Assembly: GCA_014529385.2 (NCBI GenBank)
Contig: CM043959.1
Location: forward strand, 47,743,928-47,807,927
Reading direction: 5' to 3'
Origin: Adiantum capillus-veneris
Taxonomy: Eukaryota; Streptophyta; Polypodiopsida; Polypodiales; Pteridaceae
Length of the DNA stretch: 64,000 nt
Positions 35,625 to 48,100 of the stretch are shown one piece after another. Each line of letters begins with the position of its first letter. Position 1 is the stretch's first letter. The notes below the pieces were generated by a model, which worked only from the letters and a program-made list of their open reading frames with translations, had not been told where the DNA came from and did no database searches. The translations under genes and the position numbers were made by a program.

Positions 35625-36660
35625 ACATTCTCCCCTTCCGATTTTAGTGCCCGTCCTTGGGCACTATCGAAAAGTGTCTGTGGAGGTTGTGGAAGGTTTT
35701 TGGGTGGTTTTTGATGGGCTGATCATCTTCATTTGTCATTGAGTTTGTTGAAGAGGTTTAATTTGCTGCAGTATCTTCATTGGTCCAAATTTGTTTCTGA
35801 TGTGCGAGATGATGTTTCATTTGTCCTTTGTAATAGCATAATGATGAGGCTATTGCTTATTTATGAAAAGTATGTACAAGGGAAGTAGAATGATGAGGTC
35901 CTAAATTAGGGTCTATTATCTGGATGATCAAAGGGAAAAAACCCAGTGGGAAAAGAGTACCTTTGGGATACGTGCATTATTGCAGTACTTATTAGCATGA
36001 GAAATATCAATAAACTACTCAACGGATTATTTGCTGATAGATATGGAATTAAAAAGGCAACAAATATGAGAGGGTAGCATGATCGAACACTAAGTTTCAT
36101 TGTACGTTATACGGTGTACATATAATACTCTTTAAACGGACATATTATACGATACCTATCTTTATTCGGTCGTATTATAGGATGCCACATCAGTAAAACC
36201 ACCGTATCATAGAATTTCTTAAAATTTTGATTGAAATAATATTTCGATCAAAATAAATCTCTTTATATACCGTGAAAACGGATTGCTTTGCTCATTCTAT
36301 TGATCTCTCTTCCTTATCTCATCTATAGGTGAGCTTTACAACATCAAGAAAAATATAAAAAAGTCAGTTGAAATTTAGTTATATATATTTAGTAAAAATT
36401 TAAAACTTTGGATAATTTAAAAAAAAAACCCTTTCGAGTTTTGAGTTATTGGCTCTTTGTGAAGTATATCTTACACTCAGAGGTAAATTAAGTAAGATAG
36501 TTAATGATTACTTGCCTTGTGTAGAGGAAACTCACACTTGGAGGTGATTTAAGATAGTTAAAATTAGCAGTTATTTGTTTTGTGTTGAATATTCACACTT
36601 AGAAGGAACTTTAGTTAAATAGTTAAAGTTAAAAGTTACTTGTTGTGTGTTGAACTATGT
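35625..36660. other. AT-rich decayed region with three 62-bp tandem units
   Basis: 35640-35900 is probably the 3' end of the family C interior on the minus strand. From about 36470 to 36657 three degenerate units of about 62 bp run in tandem, each with CACTT(G/A)GAGG-like starts, a TAGTTAA middle and TTGTGT ends. No gene is seen. Confidence 0.5.
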
Positions 36661-36690
36661 TCAGAAACCCCCATAGGCTGTACATTTGCC

Positions 36691-37640
36691 TCATTGGAAA
36701 TTACATTCGTATTTCCACCACTGAAAAGTGTCATAAATGTCATGTGAGCTTACATTATTGTCTCTAGTACATGACAGCAAGGGCTGAACAAAATCTTCCA
36801 CAAACACTACATCCTGTGAAACCAGAATACGCTTTGTTTGCGGATGATATAACATGTAACCTTTGCTTTCGGCACTATAACCAACAAAAATACATTTGAC
36901 AGCCTTATCATCCAATTTTCTGCGCTGTGTTTGTGGCACCAAATCATATGCCAAACAGCCAAAAACCCGCATGTGCTCAATAAAAGGCTTTCTATCATGC
37001 CATGCTTCATATGGAGTAATAGACTGCAAAGCTTTCATAGGACACCTGTTAAGTACATAAGTGGCACACATGATGGCCTCAAACCAAAAAGAATGCGGCA
37101 AAGCTTGACATTTGACCATGCATCATGCCATTTCCGTTAGTGACCTCTTTTTCCTCTCAGCAACACCATTTTGCTAAGGTGTGTAAGACACTGTACTCCC
37201 CCCCTTGATCGGAATGAAGGGTGCCCATAGTACATTTCGAGACATTTTCAGCCATAGCCAAAAAATTGTTTGAAGCACATAAAAACTTTGGACTTCTCTT
37301 TAAGCGAAAATACCCATGCATGCCTGGAGTAATCATCAATGAAAGTCACGAAGTAAAGGTAATTCCCAAGGACGGAGTTTGCATGGGCCCACAAACATCA
37401 CTATGCACAAGGTGCAACCTGCATGTGGCCCGAACTGAATCCTTTGGAAACTTAGAACGTTGTATCTTACCCAAAATACAGCCTTCACAAACATATTTGA
37501 CAGATGCTTCAAGAGGCGGCAAAGAAGCAACCATATCAGATTTCTACAAACGCAGCAAACTGGCAAAATTCAGATGACCAAAACGTGGATGCCAAAGTTT
37601 TGCATCTGAAATAGCCCTTGAATCTGCAACAGTATTTGCA
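36691..37640 (-). pseudogene. Copia C2 integrase
   Basis: The C-terminal integrase frame at 37119-36691 reads ALPHSFWFEAIMCATYVLNR and EAWHDRKPFIEHMRVFGCLA and is open for 142 codons. The core and zinc finger (37340-37600) are broken by a frameshift at a C run (37198-37204), the same place as in C1, and by others. No catalytic activity is expected. Confidence 0.85.
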
Positions 37641-39095
37641 AAAATGTTATCCACACTTGTCATACAAAGTGAGCTTATACAACCCACGGCACAAAAGGCC
37701 AAATGCAACAATTTCATTACCAAAACTGAGATCATGAACTGTACATCTGTCATCCACAAATTTGACTACAAGTCCAGGTCTAGCAAGTGCGGATATAGAC
37801 AAGAGATTCTTCTTGATCCCAGGTACATAAAGTGCATCAACAAGTGTGAAGGAACTGCCATTTGCAGCAGTAAGCACAATCTTTCCAACTCCTTGAACCG
37901 GATAAGAGGCATTGTTGGCACAAGTGACTGAATTTCCATGAGGGACAGACTCGAGAGAGGTAAACAATTCACGATGTGAGGTAATGTGCTTTGTAGCACC
38001 AATATCAAAATACCACACATGTGAATCTACAGCAACTGTCAAGCATGCATTATGGACAACAGGATTGTAAGTGCACTCTGCGCTAAAAGCCCATTCTGCA
38101 TCAACATCAGCAACACAGTCTCCTTTCACAGAAGACTCAACAATGGCTGCATTTATAGTGGAACCACCATTTGCAGTGAAACCACCCTCTTTCTTCTTAG
38201 ACTCTTTGGCCTTCAACTTAGGACACGACTTGATCAAGTGATCATTAGCTTTACAATAATGTCAAGGCATCTTCTTTTTTCCCTTATCACCAAAATTTCC
38301 ATACGAATTGCTACCAGCTGAAGCATTAGGAACATAAGTTTTGCCACTCGCAACAGAACCATAAGAAGTGGTCGCATTGTTGTTACCACCCTTTCTTTGA
38401 GAAGCAATAAAATCCTGTTCAACTGCACGCTGCCTAGTTCTGTTTTTTCTGGAAGCAATGTGCATAATGCATCAAACTTGAAAACTTCAGGATTTTCTTG
38501 GGTCATCAATCTCTAAGTACTAGCAAAAGTCTGGTAGGAATGTGGTAAGGCATCAAGAACATTCTCCACAAGGGAACTGTTTGAAATGACTTCACCTACA
38601 GAAATAAGTTGCTCATTGATATCCTTGACACCAGCAAGGAAAGTGTCCATATCATCTTCCTCATGCATAATCTTCGACTCCAGCTCTTTACGCAGCAAAG
38701 CAATTTTAGCCTCATTCTGGCTTCCATAAAGACCTGCTAGAATATCCCAAGCCTGTTTTGCAGATTTTGCTAAACGAATGTGAGGAACAATGGTGCGCTT
38801 CACAGACAACACAATCAATGCATGAGTCTGCGCATCCTGTACATCCCAACGAGCTTGTTCTGCCGTAGGCAAAACAACTCTAATAGCAGCAATCCTTGCA
38901 ACAAGACCTGCAACATCCTCAACATCGCCTACATCCTCAAATACCAGGACGTACATCAATGCCCTACACAATGTTCCAGACGCCCTTTGACACAAGAACA
39001 TGTTGCATCATATAATCCCACATAGGGTAGTTGTCCCCAAACAACTTGTCCTCAACAGCAAACATCTTGAACACATCTTTGTTGTTGTCAACCAT
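37641..39095 (-). pseudogene. Copia C2 gag and protease
   Basis: The start is MVDNNKDVFKMF at 39095. Gag continues in pieces (39001-38513, 38509-38234) and the protease frame at 38237-37647 is open for 196 codons. The protease motif reads WYFDIGATKHITSH, so the DSG triplet has become DIG, which should abolish catalysis. The first Cys of the zinc knuckle region falls at a frame break near 38265. Confidence 0.85.
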
Positions 39096-39387
39096 GGTAA
39101 ATGCTGCACCTGATGTGAAAACTGTCCAAAAATATGAGAAACAGAGCGGGAACAACACGTGCTATATAGCACAAACCATAGAAGACTATGAGGCACCTGT
39201 TATGCAAAAAACGGCATTGAGAGATATTTTACACAAAATGACGAAATAGCCTGTGCAATACTTCCTGTAGTGGAAACGGAGGTCGAAATGTCGACCTGCG
39301 AATGCTTGCCAAATCTCACTAAAATCGGAGAAAGTGAGCAAGCGTGTGTTGGCGCAGCTGGCCACTAAGCCCGGGAGGACGCAACCT

Positions 39388-39626
39388 GCTCTGATACCAA
39401 TTATTGGAATTAGGGTTGCAGAGAAATGCACACAACTTGGAGAAGACGAAGGAAGCTCAAGGCACACAATAGACAGTGTGTTACTTAGTATGCAATGGAA
39501 AGAGGTAGCCCTAGAGTGATGGACGTATGTACAATGCTCGGGGGAAAAAACCTCCTAAAGAGGGAAAAAATGCCCCAGCTGTCCTAGTAGGTTCACACAC
39601 ATCACTACCACATGTATATGGTAACA
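39388..39626 (-). repeat. 5' LTR (39402-39626) and primer-binding site of copia C2
   Basis: The 225-bp LTR is very similar to the C1 LTRs, with the end TATTGG in place of TGTTGG on the plus strand. The primer site complement GCTCTGATACCA is at 39388-39399. Confidence 0.9.
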
Positions 39627-39858
39627 TTTTTTGGGGAAATATAGACAAAACTATTATGATCACAGAACCCTTCACTCACCTGATACGATTAGTGGACAAA
39701 GAAGCCTCTATCTTTGGATGGGTTTACTGGTACATGCATGAAGCCACTCGTAAGTTAAAAGACTGTACATCTTATGCAGAAAAAGAGAAAGCCTTGATGA
39801 TGTCACTTGTCAAAAGAGGATGGGAGCAGCTGCATACTCCTTTACATGGAGCAGGTTT
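39627..39858 (+). pseudogene. hAT transposase fragment, upstream of the dimerisation region
   Basis: The plus strand reads FWGNIDKTIMITEPFTHLIR, LVDKEASIFGWVYWYMHEA and KRGWEQLHTPLHGAGF. This matches the part of hAT transposases just before the C-terminal dimerisation domain. It begins at the C2 LTR and ends in GCAGGTTT at 39851-39858, directly before the gypsy A2 LTR (TGTCATAA). The continuation, GGTTTTGTCTTGGATGCC, is found on the minus strand at 30338, next to the other gypsy LTR end. Confidence 0.85.
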
Positions 39859-40933
39859 TGTCATAAAATATAATATCTAACTTTACCAAATGATTTTCTC
39901 ATATTAAACTGATCATTTAATGTGGGAGAATAAACGAGAACAAGAGTTAGAGTAGAGACATGTGCTTCAAGACCTATCTCAACACGGGACCAAAAGGAGA
40001 GATGGTTGCATCTCAATAGGGGTCCAAAAGAAGATGGTCTATCAAAGAGAAATGTGCAATAAGTGCTTCTAGACTTACCTCAGCAGGGGACCAAGAGGAG
40101 AGATGTTTACATCTCAATAGGGGTCCAAAAGGAGGTAGTCTATCAAAGAGTAATGTGCATCTAATGGAGCTTAAAAGACCTTAGCGTTAGCTTCATTATA
40201 GACCTCCAATGGTTAGTGTTAAAAGTCCTTTGAACTTAGGCAAGCTAGGAGGTGGGAACCAGACCTAAGCTTGAGGTGCTTGTGGTGCTTGATGACTAAG
40301 GTGCTTGAGGTTCTTGTTGTGCTTGATGACTAAGGTGCTTGAGGTGCTTGTCATGCTTGATGACTAAGGTACGTGAGGTGCTTGTCATACTTAATGAAGA
40401 AGGTGCTTGAGAAGCTTCCCATGCATCGGGGGTAAGGTGCTGGAGTCAAAAAGAGACCCTACAAACATAATGAGGAAGATGCTTGCGAAGCTTCCCATGC
40501 ATAGGGGGGTAAGGTGCTTGAGTAAAAAAGAGAGCCTACAAAATTAATGAGGAAGGTGCTTGAGAAGCTTCCTATGCATGAAAGTCCGAAAGTTAGGGGA
40601 ATATTTGACTTAACCTTCCACTCACCCAAAGGGCACATGGGACACATGTCACACTCTCCCTATGCTTAACCACATGGTGTGCTTGAATGCTATTGGTTGG
40701 GCTAAATAGGGGTCCAATGAGCTTCTAGTTCCACCCAACAAATATCTAGATATTTTCAAGCTCTCTCTCTCTCTCTAAGGGGTAAGGAGGACACTTGTCC
40801 AAAGACTACCCATGTACTTGAATGCATGTTGCATGTGATTGGCTAGGGGGGGAGAGGGGTCCAATGAGATTGAAACATGTGTAAAAGCTACAAATCACCC
40901 CAAGCAAGCAAGGGGGGTGTTGGGGGGATATAC

Positions 40934-40990
<57 letters not shown>

Positions 40991-41699
40991 TCATTTTGTC
41001 AATTCATTCTCACTTGGTGAACGTAGAGGAACTGCACCTCCTTCTCCAAGCTTGTGAGAAGTGAGAGCCTACACCAACACTCTTGGCTATGGAATGCAAA
41101 TCCAAGTAAGAGCCATGATTCAATGCTTAAGCTTGCCATCTTCTCCATCTTCATTACTATGCCATTATGTATGCTAGCAAGAAGAGTTATGATAAGTGAG
41201 GAACTATTTCTTTCTCCTATGGAATGTTTCTTTTTCCTCTTCCCTACCCTCATTCCCTGCTAGCTCTCTCCACCTTCGAAGGTGTTTTGAGGCCTTGGGA
41301 CTGAGGCTTGGGATAGTTAATGCTTTCTACAAAGTTTATGTTATGCTTGTGATGCATGAAGCTTTCCATCTTCCTTGCATCACCAAGGTCACAAGGAATA
41401 CAAAGATTGTATTGTACTAAGTCTCTCTTGATGGGAGAAACTATAATACAAATGCCTATTGGAGGGGGGATGGGCTCCGTATGAATCCAATCCTCAAATG
41501 TTGTCATGTTCTCTAAACACTCTCTCTTGCAAAATTATTGTTCATGCCAAGCTAACTAAGTACCATGTATATGTTGCTACCATCAATTAAGTTCACCCGC
41601 TATGCTCAAAAAGTAATCTCACAAAAGTGCTTCACCTAATTTCCTAATTCTGCTACTCTCAAATTTCATAGGCCATTTCCATTACATTGGTATGAGAGC
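39859..41699 (+). repeat. 5' LTR (39859-41686) and primer-binding site of gypsy A2
   Basis: The 1828-bp LTR begins TGTCATAAAAT and ends CCATTACA. Inside are tandem blocks rich in AAGGTGCTTGAG (about 40260-40600), a short CT tract near 40764, and (AC)n at 40935-40987. TGGTATGAGAGC at 41688-41699 is one base away from the initiator-Met primer site TGGTATCAGAGC. Confidence 0.9.
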
Positions 41700-43146
41700 A
41701 TTTGGTTTCTCTTTTCTTGCTTAAGAAGAGAGGTCCTTAAGTAGCCTATTATTATCGATTTTGTTGAGCTCATTATGTGGGATATGGTGCACACCTCGGG
41801 AGCTTTGGTCTTAATAATGGAATATTTTTAGACTTGCCTATGGCTTTATCATTATTGAGCCATAAGAACTCCAAAAGGAGCTATCCCTTGGCAACTTCGC
41901 TATATTAGACTCACTCCACTACTCTCTATAATTAACCAATTCGAGCCCTGGCTGTCGATACTTAAGGCCTATTTTCAAAGTTTAAGAGGAGTAGCAACTA
42001 AGGTTTATAATGAAAGTAATGAATTCCTAGATTCCTCCGAAGATGTGGCTCCACGAAGAAGGCGGACTAAACAATCGCGAGCTCCTCCCAAGAGGAAACG
42101 GTTAACCCATAGTCCTTCTCCTCATCACTCCAAAAGGGAAGAGAGAAAACAAAGGAAGAAAAGGGCAATAAAGAGGTCACCCTCTTCTCCTTCTTCTTCG
42201 CCTTCCTTCTCTACCAATAAAAGCTATGGCTATTTTCCTGGAGATTACAAGAGGGGAGGACATCGCAAATCTTACCCTGCATGGCGAAGGTCACAAAAGC
42301 TCAAGAAGTTCAAAGAGGGAGGAAAGAGTATCTCTTTCCTTACCTATGATGGCACCTTTGGTGCTACCGACAAAGTATTGGCCTTCATCCAACAATTTGA
42401 TGTGGCCTTTGGAGACAAGGGCTTCATAGAGTCCTCCAAGCTACACCATGTAGCTATGGACTTTAAAAAAAAATCGGCTCGTTCATGAAAATGGTGAAGC
42501 CCCGAAGGCATGGAAAACTCTACGAGTTTCCATCATGAAGCAATTCCTTGCAAGTAATGCAAAGGACAAAGTACTCACCGAATGGCGGAGTTTGAGGCTG
42601 CTCTCTCATGAGTCTATCCACAAATATGTGGACACATTTTGGGATTTATATCTCAAGTCTATTGCCTTTCAAAAGATAGAATTCGCCGAGCAAAAGCAAC
42701 AATTTTGTGTGGGATTACCCAAAGAGATGGCCGAGTAGGTGACCTCTCAACGGCCTAGTTCTATCACCGAAGTAATCCACCACACCAGGGTTGCTTTGCG
42801 CATCAATTTCCAACAAGGGGCTAGACGGAATGTCAAGCCCGTGGAATATAAAGACAAAAGTGATGCCAAGAGGAACACCAACGCTCAAAATTCTTACCAA
42901 GGATATTCCAACAACAACAACAATCGGTCCAAGGAGAAGGGAGTTTACAAAGGTAAATATAAACTCTCTCCTAAACAGCTAGAAGCTTTTCGTAAGATCC
43001 ACAAATGGTTTAAGTGTGAGAAGCAAGGCCATGGTTATCGTCCTTGCCACAAGAGAATTGCCCGCAATGAAACTCCTAGAGTCTCTATGTTTGAAGCTCC
43101 AAAAGAGGATGCTCATTGCCAAGGATTTATCCTTTCCTATGCTTAG
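41700..43146 (+). pseudogene. Gypsy A2 gag, 5' part deleted
   Basis: The leader joins directly to a basic segment (PRRRRTKQSRAPPKRKRL, about 42045), so about 320 bp containing the gag start, present in A3, are missing. After that come FLTYDGTFGATDKVLAFIQQ and, near 43005, the zinc knuckle in a damaged form (WFKCEKQGHGYRPC; the first Cys is Trp). A frame break near 42485 and an in-frame TAG at about 42736 split it. Confidence 0.85.
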
Positions 43147-44286
43147 GGAAAGATGTAAGATCATGATGCCTTTATTTAGTTTGAATCTGGTTCACCTCAC
43201 AACTTCATATCCACGGATTTGACAACCAAGCTAGGCATACAAACCCAAGAGATGGGAGATACATTAGAAGCCGATGGATCTATCAAGGGACAAGACATCT
43301 CAGTTACTCCCTTAATTGGCAAATTGAGGCTTCATGTCCAAAGCTATGTGGACAAAGAGGATTTATTCATCTCCCCCCTCAAACATGAGATTGTTATCGT
43401 TGGGGCACCATGGTTTAACCGCATGGCTTCCAACATGAAGTTCCTTGAAAGGAGAATCTACTTCACCTACAGGGAAAAGAGCATGTACATAGATGCTAAT
43501 GAGTTGGGGAACACCATATCCCTGTAATAAAGGGAATCAAGAGGAATTAGAGCTGTCTAATTTCCTAAATGGATTCCAAGATGTTTTCATTGATGACATC
43601 CCTAGTGAGATACCTCTAAAATGAGGGATGATGATCATACAATTGAGCTCCTACCCAGAAGCTCACCGCCTAACAAGCCTCCTTATCGAGTTTCACAAGC
43701 TCAACAAGAGGAGATCATGAGGCAAGTGCATGACTTGGTGGAAAAAGGGATGGCGAGGTCTAGATCCTCTCCATTTTGTTCACCATTGCTTTTAGTGCAA
43801 AAGAAAGACGACACATATCACATGTGTGGCGACTATAGAGCGCTAAATAAGAGCACTATCAAAAGAGATTTCTCATGTCGCGGGTAGAGGATCTATTGAT
43901 AAGTTACAAGTTTTGGCGTGACAAATGCTCCAACCGCATTCAAAGTCATGATGGACAAAAATCTTCAGGTTACTCAAATTCTCTTGAGGAGTACAAGCCA
44001 CACCTATAGGTAGTCTTTCAAGTTCTGAGAGAGAATAAGCTTTTCATTAATCAAAATAAAAGAGAATTTTTCGTACAAGAGATTCAATATTTAGGTCACA
44101 TTATCTCTAAAGACGGCACCCATAGGGATGCAAAAAAATTAGAGATAATAAAAGGATGGCCTAACCCAAGGAATCTACAAGAGGTACGAAGCTTCATAGG
44201 TATGTGTGCATACTATAGATGCTTCATTGAAAAACAAAATTCTCGATAATAGCAAGCCCATTACATGACTCGACAAAAAAGAAAAC
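43147..44286 (+). pseudogene. Gypsy A2 protease and partial reverse transcriptase
   Basis: The protease region (about 43175-43527) reads FESGSPHNFIST, with Glu where relatives have the catalytic Asp, and continues VIVGAPWFNRMAS. Reverse transcriptase begins near 43621 (EEIMRQVHDLVEKGM, SPFCSPLLLVQKKD). Around 43930-43985 the sequence passes from NAPTAFKVMMDKNL to SLEEYKPHL, so the stretch with the YxDD catalytic box is deleted. The thumb follows (LGHIISKDGT, FIGMCAYYRCFIE) and ends at 44286. A3 carries the same deletion. Confidence 0.87.
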
Positions 44287-45928
44287 ATAAACATGGTACT
44301 TAGTTAACTTGGCATGAACAATACTTTTGCAAGAGACAAAGTTCAGAGAACATGACAACAATTGAGGACCGGATGCATACGGAGCCGGTCCCCCCTTCAA
44401 TAGGCATTTGTATTCTAGTTTCTCCCATCAAGAGAGACTTGGTACAATACAATATTTGTGTTCCTTGTGACCTAGGTGATGCACTGAAGATGGAAAGCTT
44501 CATGCATCACAAGCATAACATAAACTTTGTAGAAAGCATTAACTATCCCAAGCCTCAGTCTCAAGGCCTCAAACACCTTCGAAGGTGGAGAGAGCTAGCG
44601 GGGAATGAGGGTAGGGAACAGAAAGAAGAAACATTCCATAGGAGAACTAAATATTTTCTCACTTATCATCACTCTTCTTGCTAGCATATATAATAGCATA
44701 GTAATGAAGATGGAGAAGATGGCAAGCTTAAACATTGAAGCATGGCTCTTAGTTGGATTTGCATTCCATAGCCAAGAGTGTCGGTGTAGGCTCTCACTTC
44801 TCACAAGCTTGGAGAAGTAGGTGGGGTTCCTCAACTTTCACCAAGTGAGAACGAATCTAGAAACTGAGTGTGTGTGTGGTGTATACCCCCCAGCACACCC
44901 CCTGCTTGCTTGGAGCAAGTTTCAACCTTTTCACATGCCTCAAGCTCATTGGACCCCTCTCCCCCTAGACAATCACATGCAGCATGCATTCAAGTACATG
45001 GGTAGTCTTTGGACAAATGTCCTCATTACCCCTTAGAGAGAGAGAGCTTGAAAACATCTAGATATTTGTTGGGTGTAACTAGAAGCTCATTGGACCCCTC
45101 TTTAGACCAACCAATAGCATTCAATCACACCATGTGGGTAAGCATAGGGAGAGCCTGACATGTGTCCCATGTGCCCCTTGAGAAAAGGGGTGCCCTTTGG
45201 GTGAGTGGAAGGTTAAGTCAAAGATTCCCTAAACTTTGGGACTTTCCCCCTCCTTTGTAGGGTCTCTTATGACTCAAGCACCCTACCCCCTATGCATGGG
45301 AAGCTTCGCAATCACCTTTCTCATTAAGTTTGTAGGGTCTCTTTTTGACTCAAACACCTTACCCCCTTTGCATGGGAAGCTTCTCAAGCACCTTCCTCAT
45401 TAAGTATGACAAGCACCTCAAGTACCTTAGTCATCAAGCGCGGCAAGCACCTCAAGAACCTTAGTCATCAAGCACCTCAAGCACCTTAGTCATCAAGCAT
45501 GACAAGCACCTCAAGCTTAGTTCGGGTTCCCACCTCAAGCTCTTGCCTAAGGTCAAAGGACTTTTAACACTAACCATTGAAGTTCTTTAAGGAAGCTAGC
45601 CCTAAGGTCTTTTAAGCTCCATTAGATGCACATTGCTCTTTGATAGACTACCTCCTTTTGGACCCCTATTGAGATGTAACCATCTCTCCTCTTGGTCCCC
45701 CGCTGAGGTAAGTGTAGAAGCACTTATTGCACATTGCTCTTTGATAGACCATCTTCTTTTGGACCCCTATTGAGATGCAACCATCTCTCCTTTTGGTCCG
45801 GTGTTGAGATAGGTCTAGAAGCACATGTCTCTATTCTAACTCTTGTTTTCGTTTGTTTTCCCACATTAAATGATCAGTTTAATATGAGGAAATCATTTGG
45901 GAAAGTTAGACATTATATTTTTATGATA
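44287..45928 (-). repeat. 3' LTR of gypsy A3, truncated
   Basis: The right end (TTATGATA at 45928) is next to the polypurine tract complement TTACCTCTCTCTTG. The left end stops at 44287, about 200 bp before the LTR terminus, at the junction with A2. It contains many AAGCACCTTCC and CTCAAGCACC blocks, the reverse of the A2 LTR repeats. Confidence 0.88.
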
Positions 45929-46259
45929 TTACCTCTCTCTTGAAATCATAGTCGTCCTCGACTATGAGGTAGAGAAGATAAAGCCTAGTCATTAGTCTAT
46001 GTTTCTTAGCGAGTAGAGGATCTTTTTTTACCCTACGACATCATTTCAAGATGGATGACTAGTCCATTTGGTGCTTGGGAGACGTAGCTACCGCAAGCAT
46101 GTCTACTCTTTAGTCCATATCATACTTCCAAAGTAGAGTGACAAGTTCTACTTGGTGTTTGGGAGACATCGTCACCACAAACATGATCCTAAGCATGATA
46201 CTTCTTAAATTTGTGCACAATAAAAAGAGAACTAGTCTTATAAGACAAAAACATTTATC

Positions 46260-48100
46260 ATTTAAAATGCATTTTCATATGCTTACTTTAAGGCATCATT
46301 GTAAGCATTGACAAGGTTCATATTATCTTTAAGTTAGGTTCCTTGCATCCATTTAGCATCTTTAAAAGGATAATTCTTTAACTTAATAATATATCAGGAG
46401 ATAATTTTACCATTTCTTAATACCTTGTCTTCATGTCATAGGATGGACTTAAATTGAAGTACTTCTTCTTGATCTTGAATTTTTGGAGGGTCTGCAACTA
46501 TTGCTTCTTTTGATGGCGCTCCTTTGTAAGGGTTATGTAGGTTCTCATGGAAAACATTGTGCATGAGCCAATGGTTGGGCAACTTCAATTGATAAGCCAT
46601 CTCATTAACTGGCTTAAGAATTTTTAAGGACCATAGTATCTTTTTGCTAGTTTAGCATCATACTCTTGGTGGTCCGTAGGACTCTTTCCCGTAGTATGCC
46701 TCAGATAAGCCTTGAGAAACTTTAGCAAGACCCAATCAATTTCCTTAAAGGCTAAGGCTCTTCTATGCTTATTAGCAGCAACCCGTTTTGCCTTTCTTGT
46801 GAGATGGATATAACCCCGTTAATCTTTGGAAAAGATTCTTGTAGGTCTCCGTTATATTCATCAGTAGCGAAGATCTTCCCATGTACTTTAAGTAGTAGGG
46901 GACTTTTGGATCTTCCTTCTTTAACCTCAAAAGCTACTTTTCCTATAGAAGTATGTACAATGTCATTGTACGCATACTCTATAAGAGGTAGGTACTTCTA
47001 TCATTGAGAACATTGATCTACTTCCATGACATAGGCTTTTAGTAGATTCAAGAATTGTTAGATTAGTTATTTCACTTTGGTCATCCGTTTGTGGATGATA
47101 GGCTGAAAGAGAAATTTAATCTACTTCATAGATTCCAAAAGAGACCCTTCTAGAAATTACTAGTCATTCTAAGATCTTTGTCCGACACTATAGATGTTGG
47201 AAATCCATGATGTTTAAAAATTTGAGATCTGAAGAGGGTTGCCATTTGATGTGCCTTAATAGTCTTTTTGACAGGCATACAATGTGTTTTCTTGTTAAGC
47301 CTATCGGCTAAAATAATCCAAGTTGCCTCCCTCAATCAAATTTCAACTTTTGGTATACCACGCACTTTGAAACATACTCTTGTATGTTTACTTTTCATGA
47401 TAGACCAACAAAATTACATTTCTACACTCAAAGAGTAGACTATGGAATCCCTCTTTGCCTCGCATAAGAGAAGTATGGGATTCATACATGACGTTCTTAT
47501 TGTATGGGTGATTAACACATAGCCTATTGCCATTTGGAAGATAACCATCCTTCAAAGTGAATGGTTCTTTTTTCTTCCCTATTGCAAAGGCTATAATTAC
47601 ATACTTAAAGTCTCAGTCAGTAGTATACTCATCTATACTAAAAGATAGATCATTGTGAGTTGCCATAGACACCACATTTACCCTTGATCATTGTGAAAGT
47701 GCATCGACCACTTGATTGTGCTTGCCAACAAGGTGAGCAATATGAAATTTAAATTGCAAAAGAAAATTTGCCCACCTCATTTGTTTTTCGGAGAGCTTGG
47801 TTTGCATCATGAAGTTCTTGAGGCTTTGTGATCCATTCGTAGGATGAATGGAGTCCCCAAGAGATAGTGTTTCCACGTGTTTATAGCATAAAGAATAGCT
47901 AGTAGCACTTTTTTGTATTTGCCCAATACTCACTTATCGAAGTTGAGTCTTTGACTCTCATATGCTATGGCATGCCCTTATTGAAGAAAAATAGCTCCAA
48001 GCAATCACCACAAGCATCACATTGGAGCTCAAATGGCTTTGAGAGATCTAATAGTGTGAGCACTTGAGAGATAAGATTCTCCTTAAGCTTCCTCAAAAGC
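46260..48100 (-). pseudogene. Gypsy A3 RNase H, integrase and C-terminal remnants
   Basis: RNase H is readable at 47933-47688 (MRWANFLLQFKFHIAHLVGK). The integrase core at 47335-47150 reads KKTIKAHQMATLFRSQIF and FPTSIVSDKDLRMTSNF, which includes the second catalytic Asp region. The C-terminal tail down to 46260 is recognisable only by similarity to A1 10218-10664. It is much more decayed than the A1 copy. Confidence 0.82.

Larger units (their letters stand above)
36661..39626 (-). mobile_element. Copia element C2, 5' half only
   Basis: This is a close relative of C1, colinear with it from the LTR through the integrase and ending at 36661, the position equivalent to about 15956 in C1. The reverse transcriptase, RNase H and 3' LTR are missing. 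The LTR (39402-39626) abuts hAT sequence at 39627, so C2 inserted into, or was joined to, the hAT gene. No target-site duplication can be checked. Confidence 0.9.
39859..44286 (+). mobile_element. Ty3/gypsy element A2, 5' part
   Basis: The element has a full 5' LTR (39859-41686), a primer site (41688-41699), gag, protease and a partial reverse transcriptase, then stops at 44286 against the minus-strand LTR of A3. RNase H, integrase and its own 3' LTR are not attached. The left flank is hAT with GGTTT at 39854-39858. Confidence 0.9.

Noticed and set aside
30761-45020. Repeated open frame of about 69 codons (MRSESLHQHSWLW...) in gypsy-A LTRs as a gene
   Set aside because: It recurs in every LTR copy in LTR non-coding sequence, varies in start and stop, and overlaps another frame on the opposite strand.
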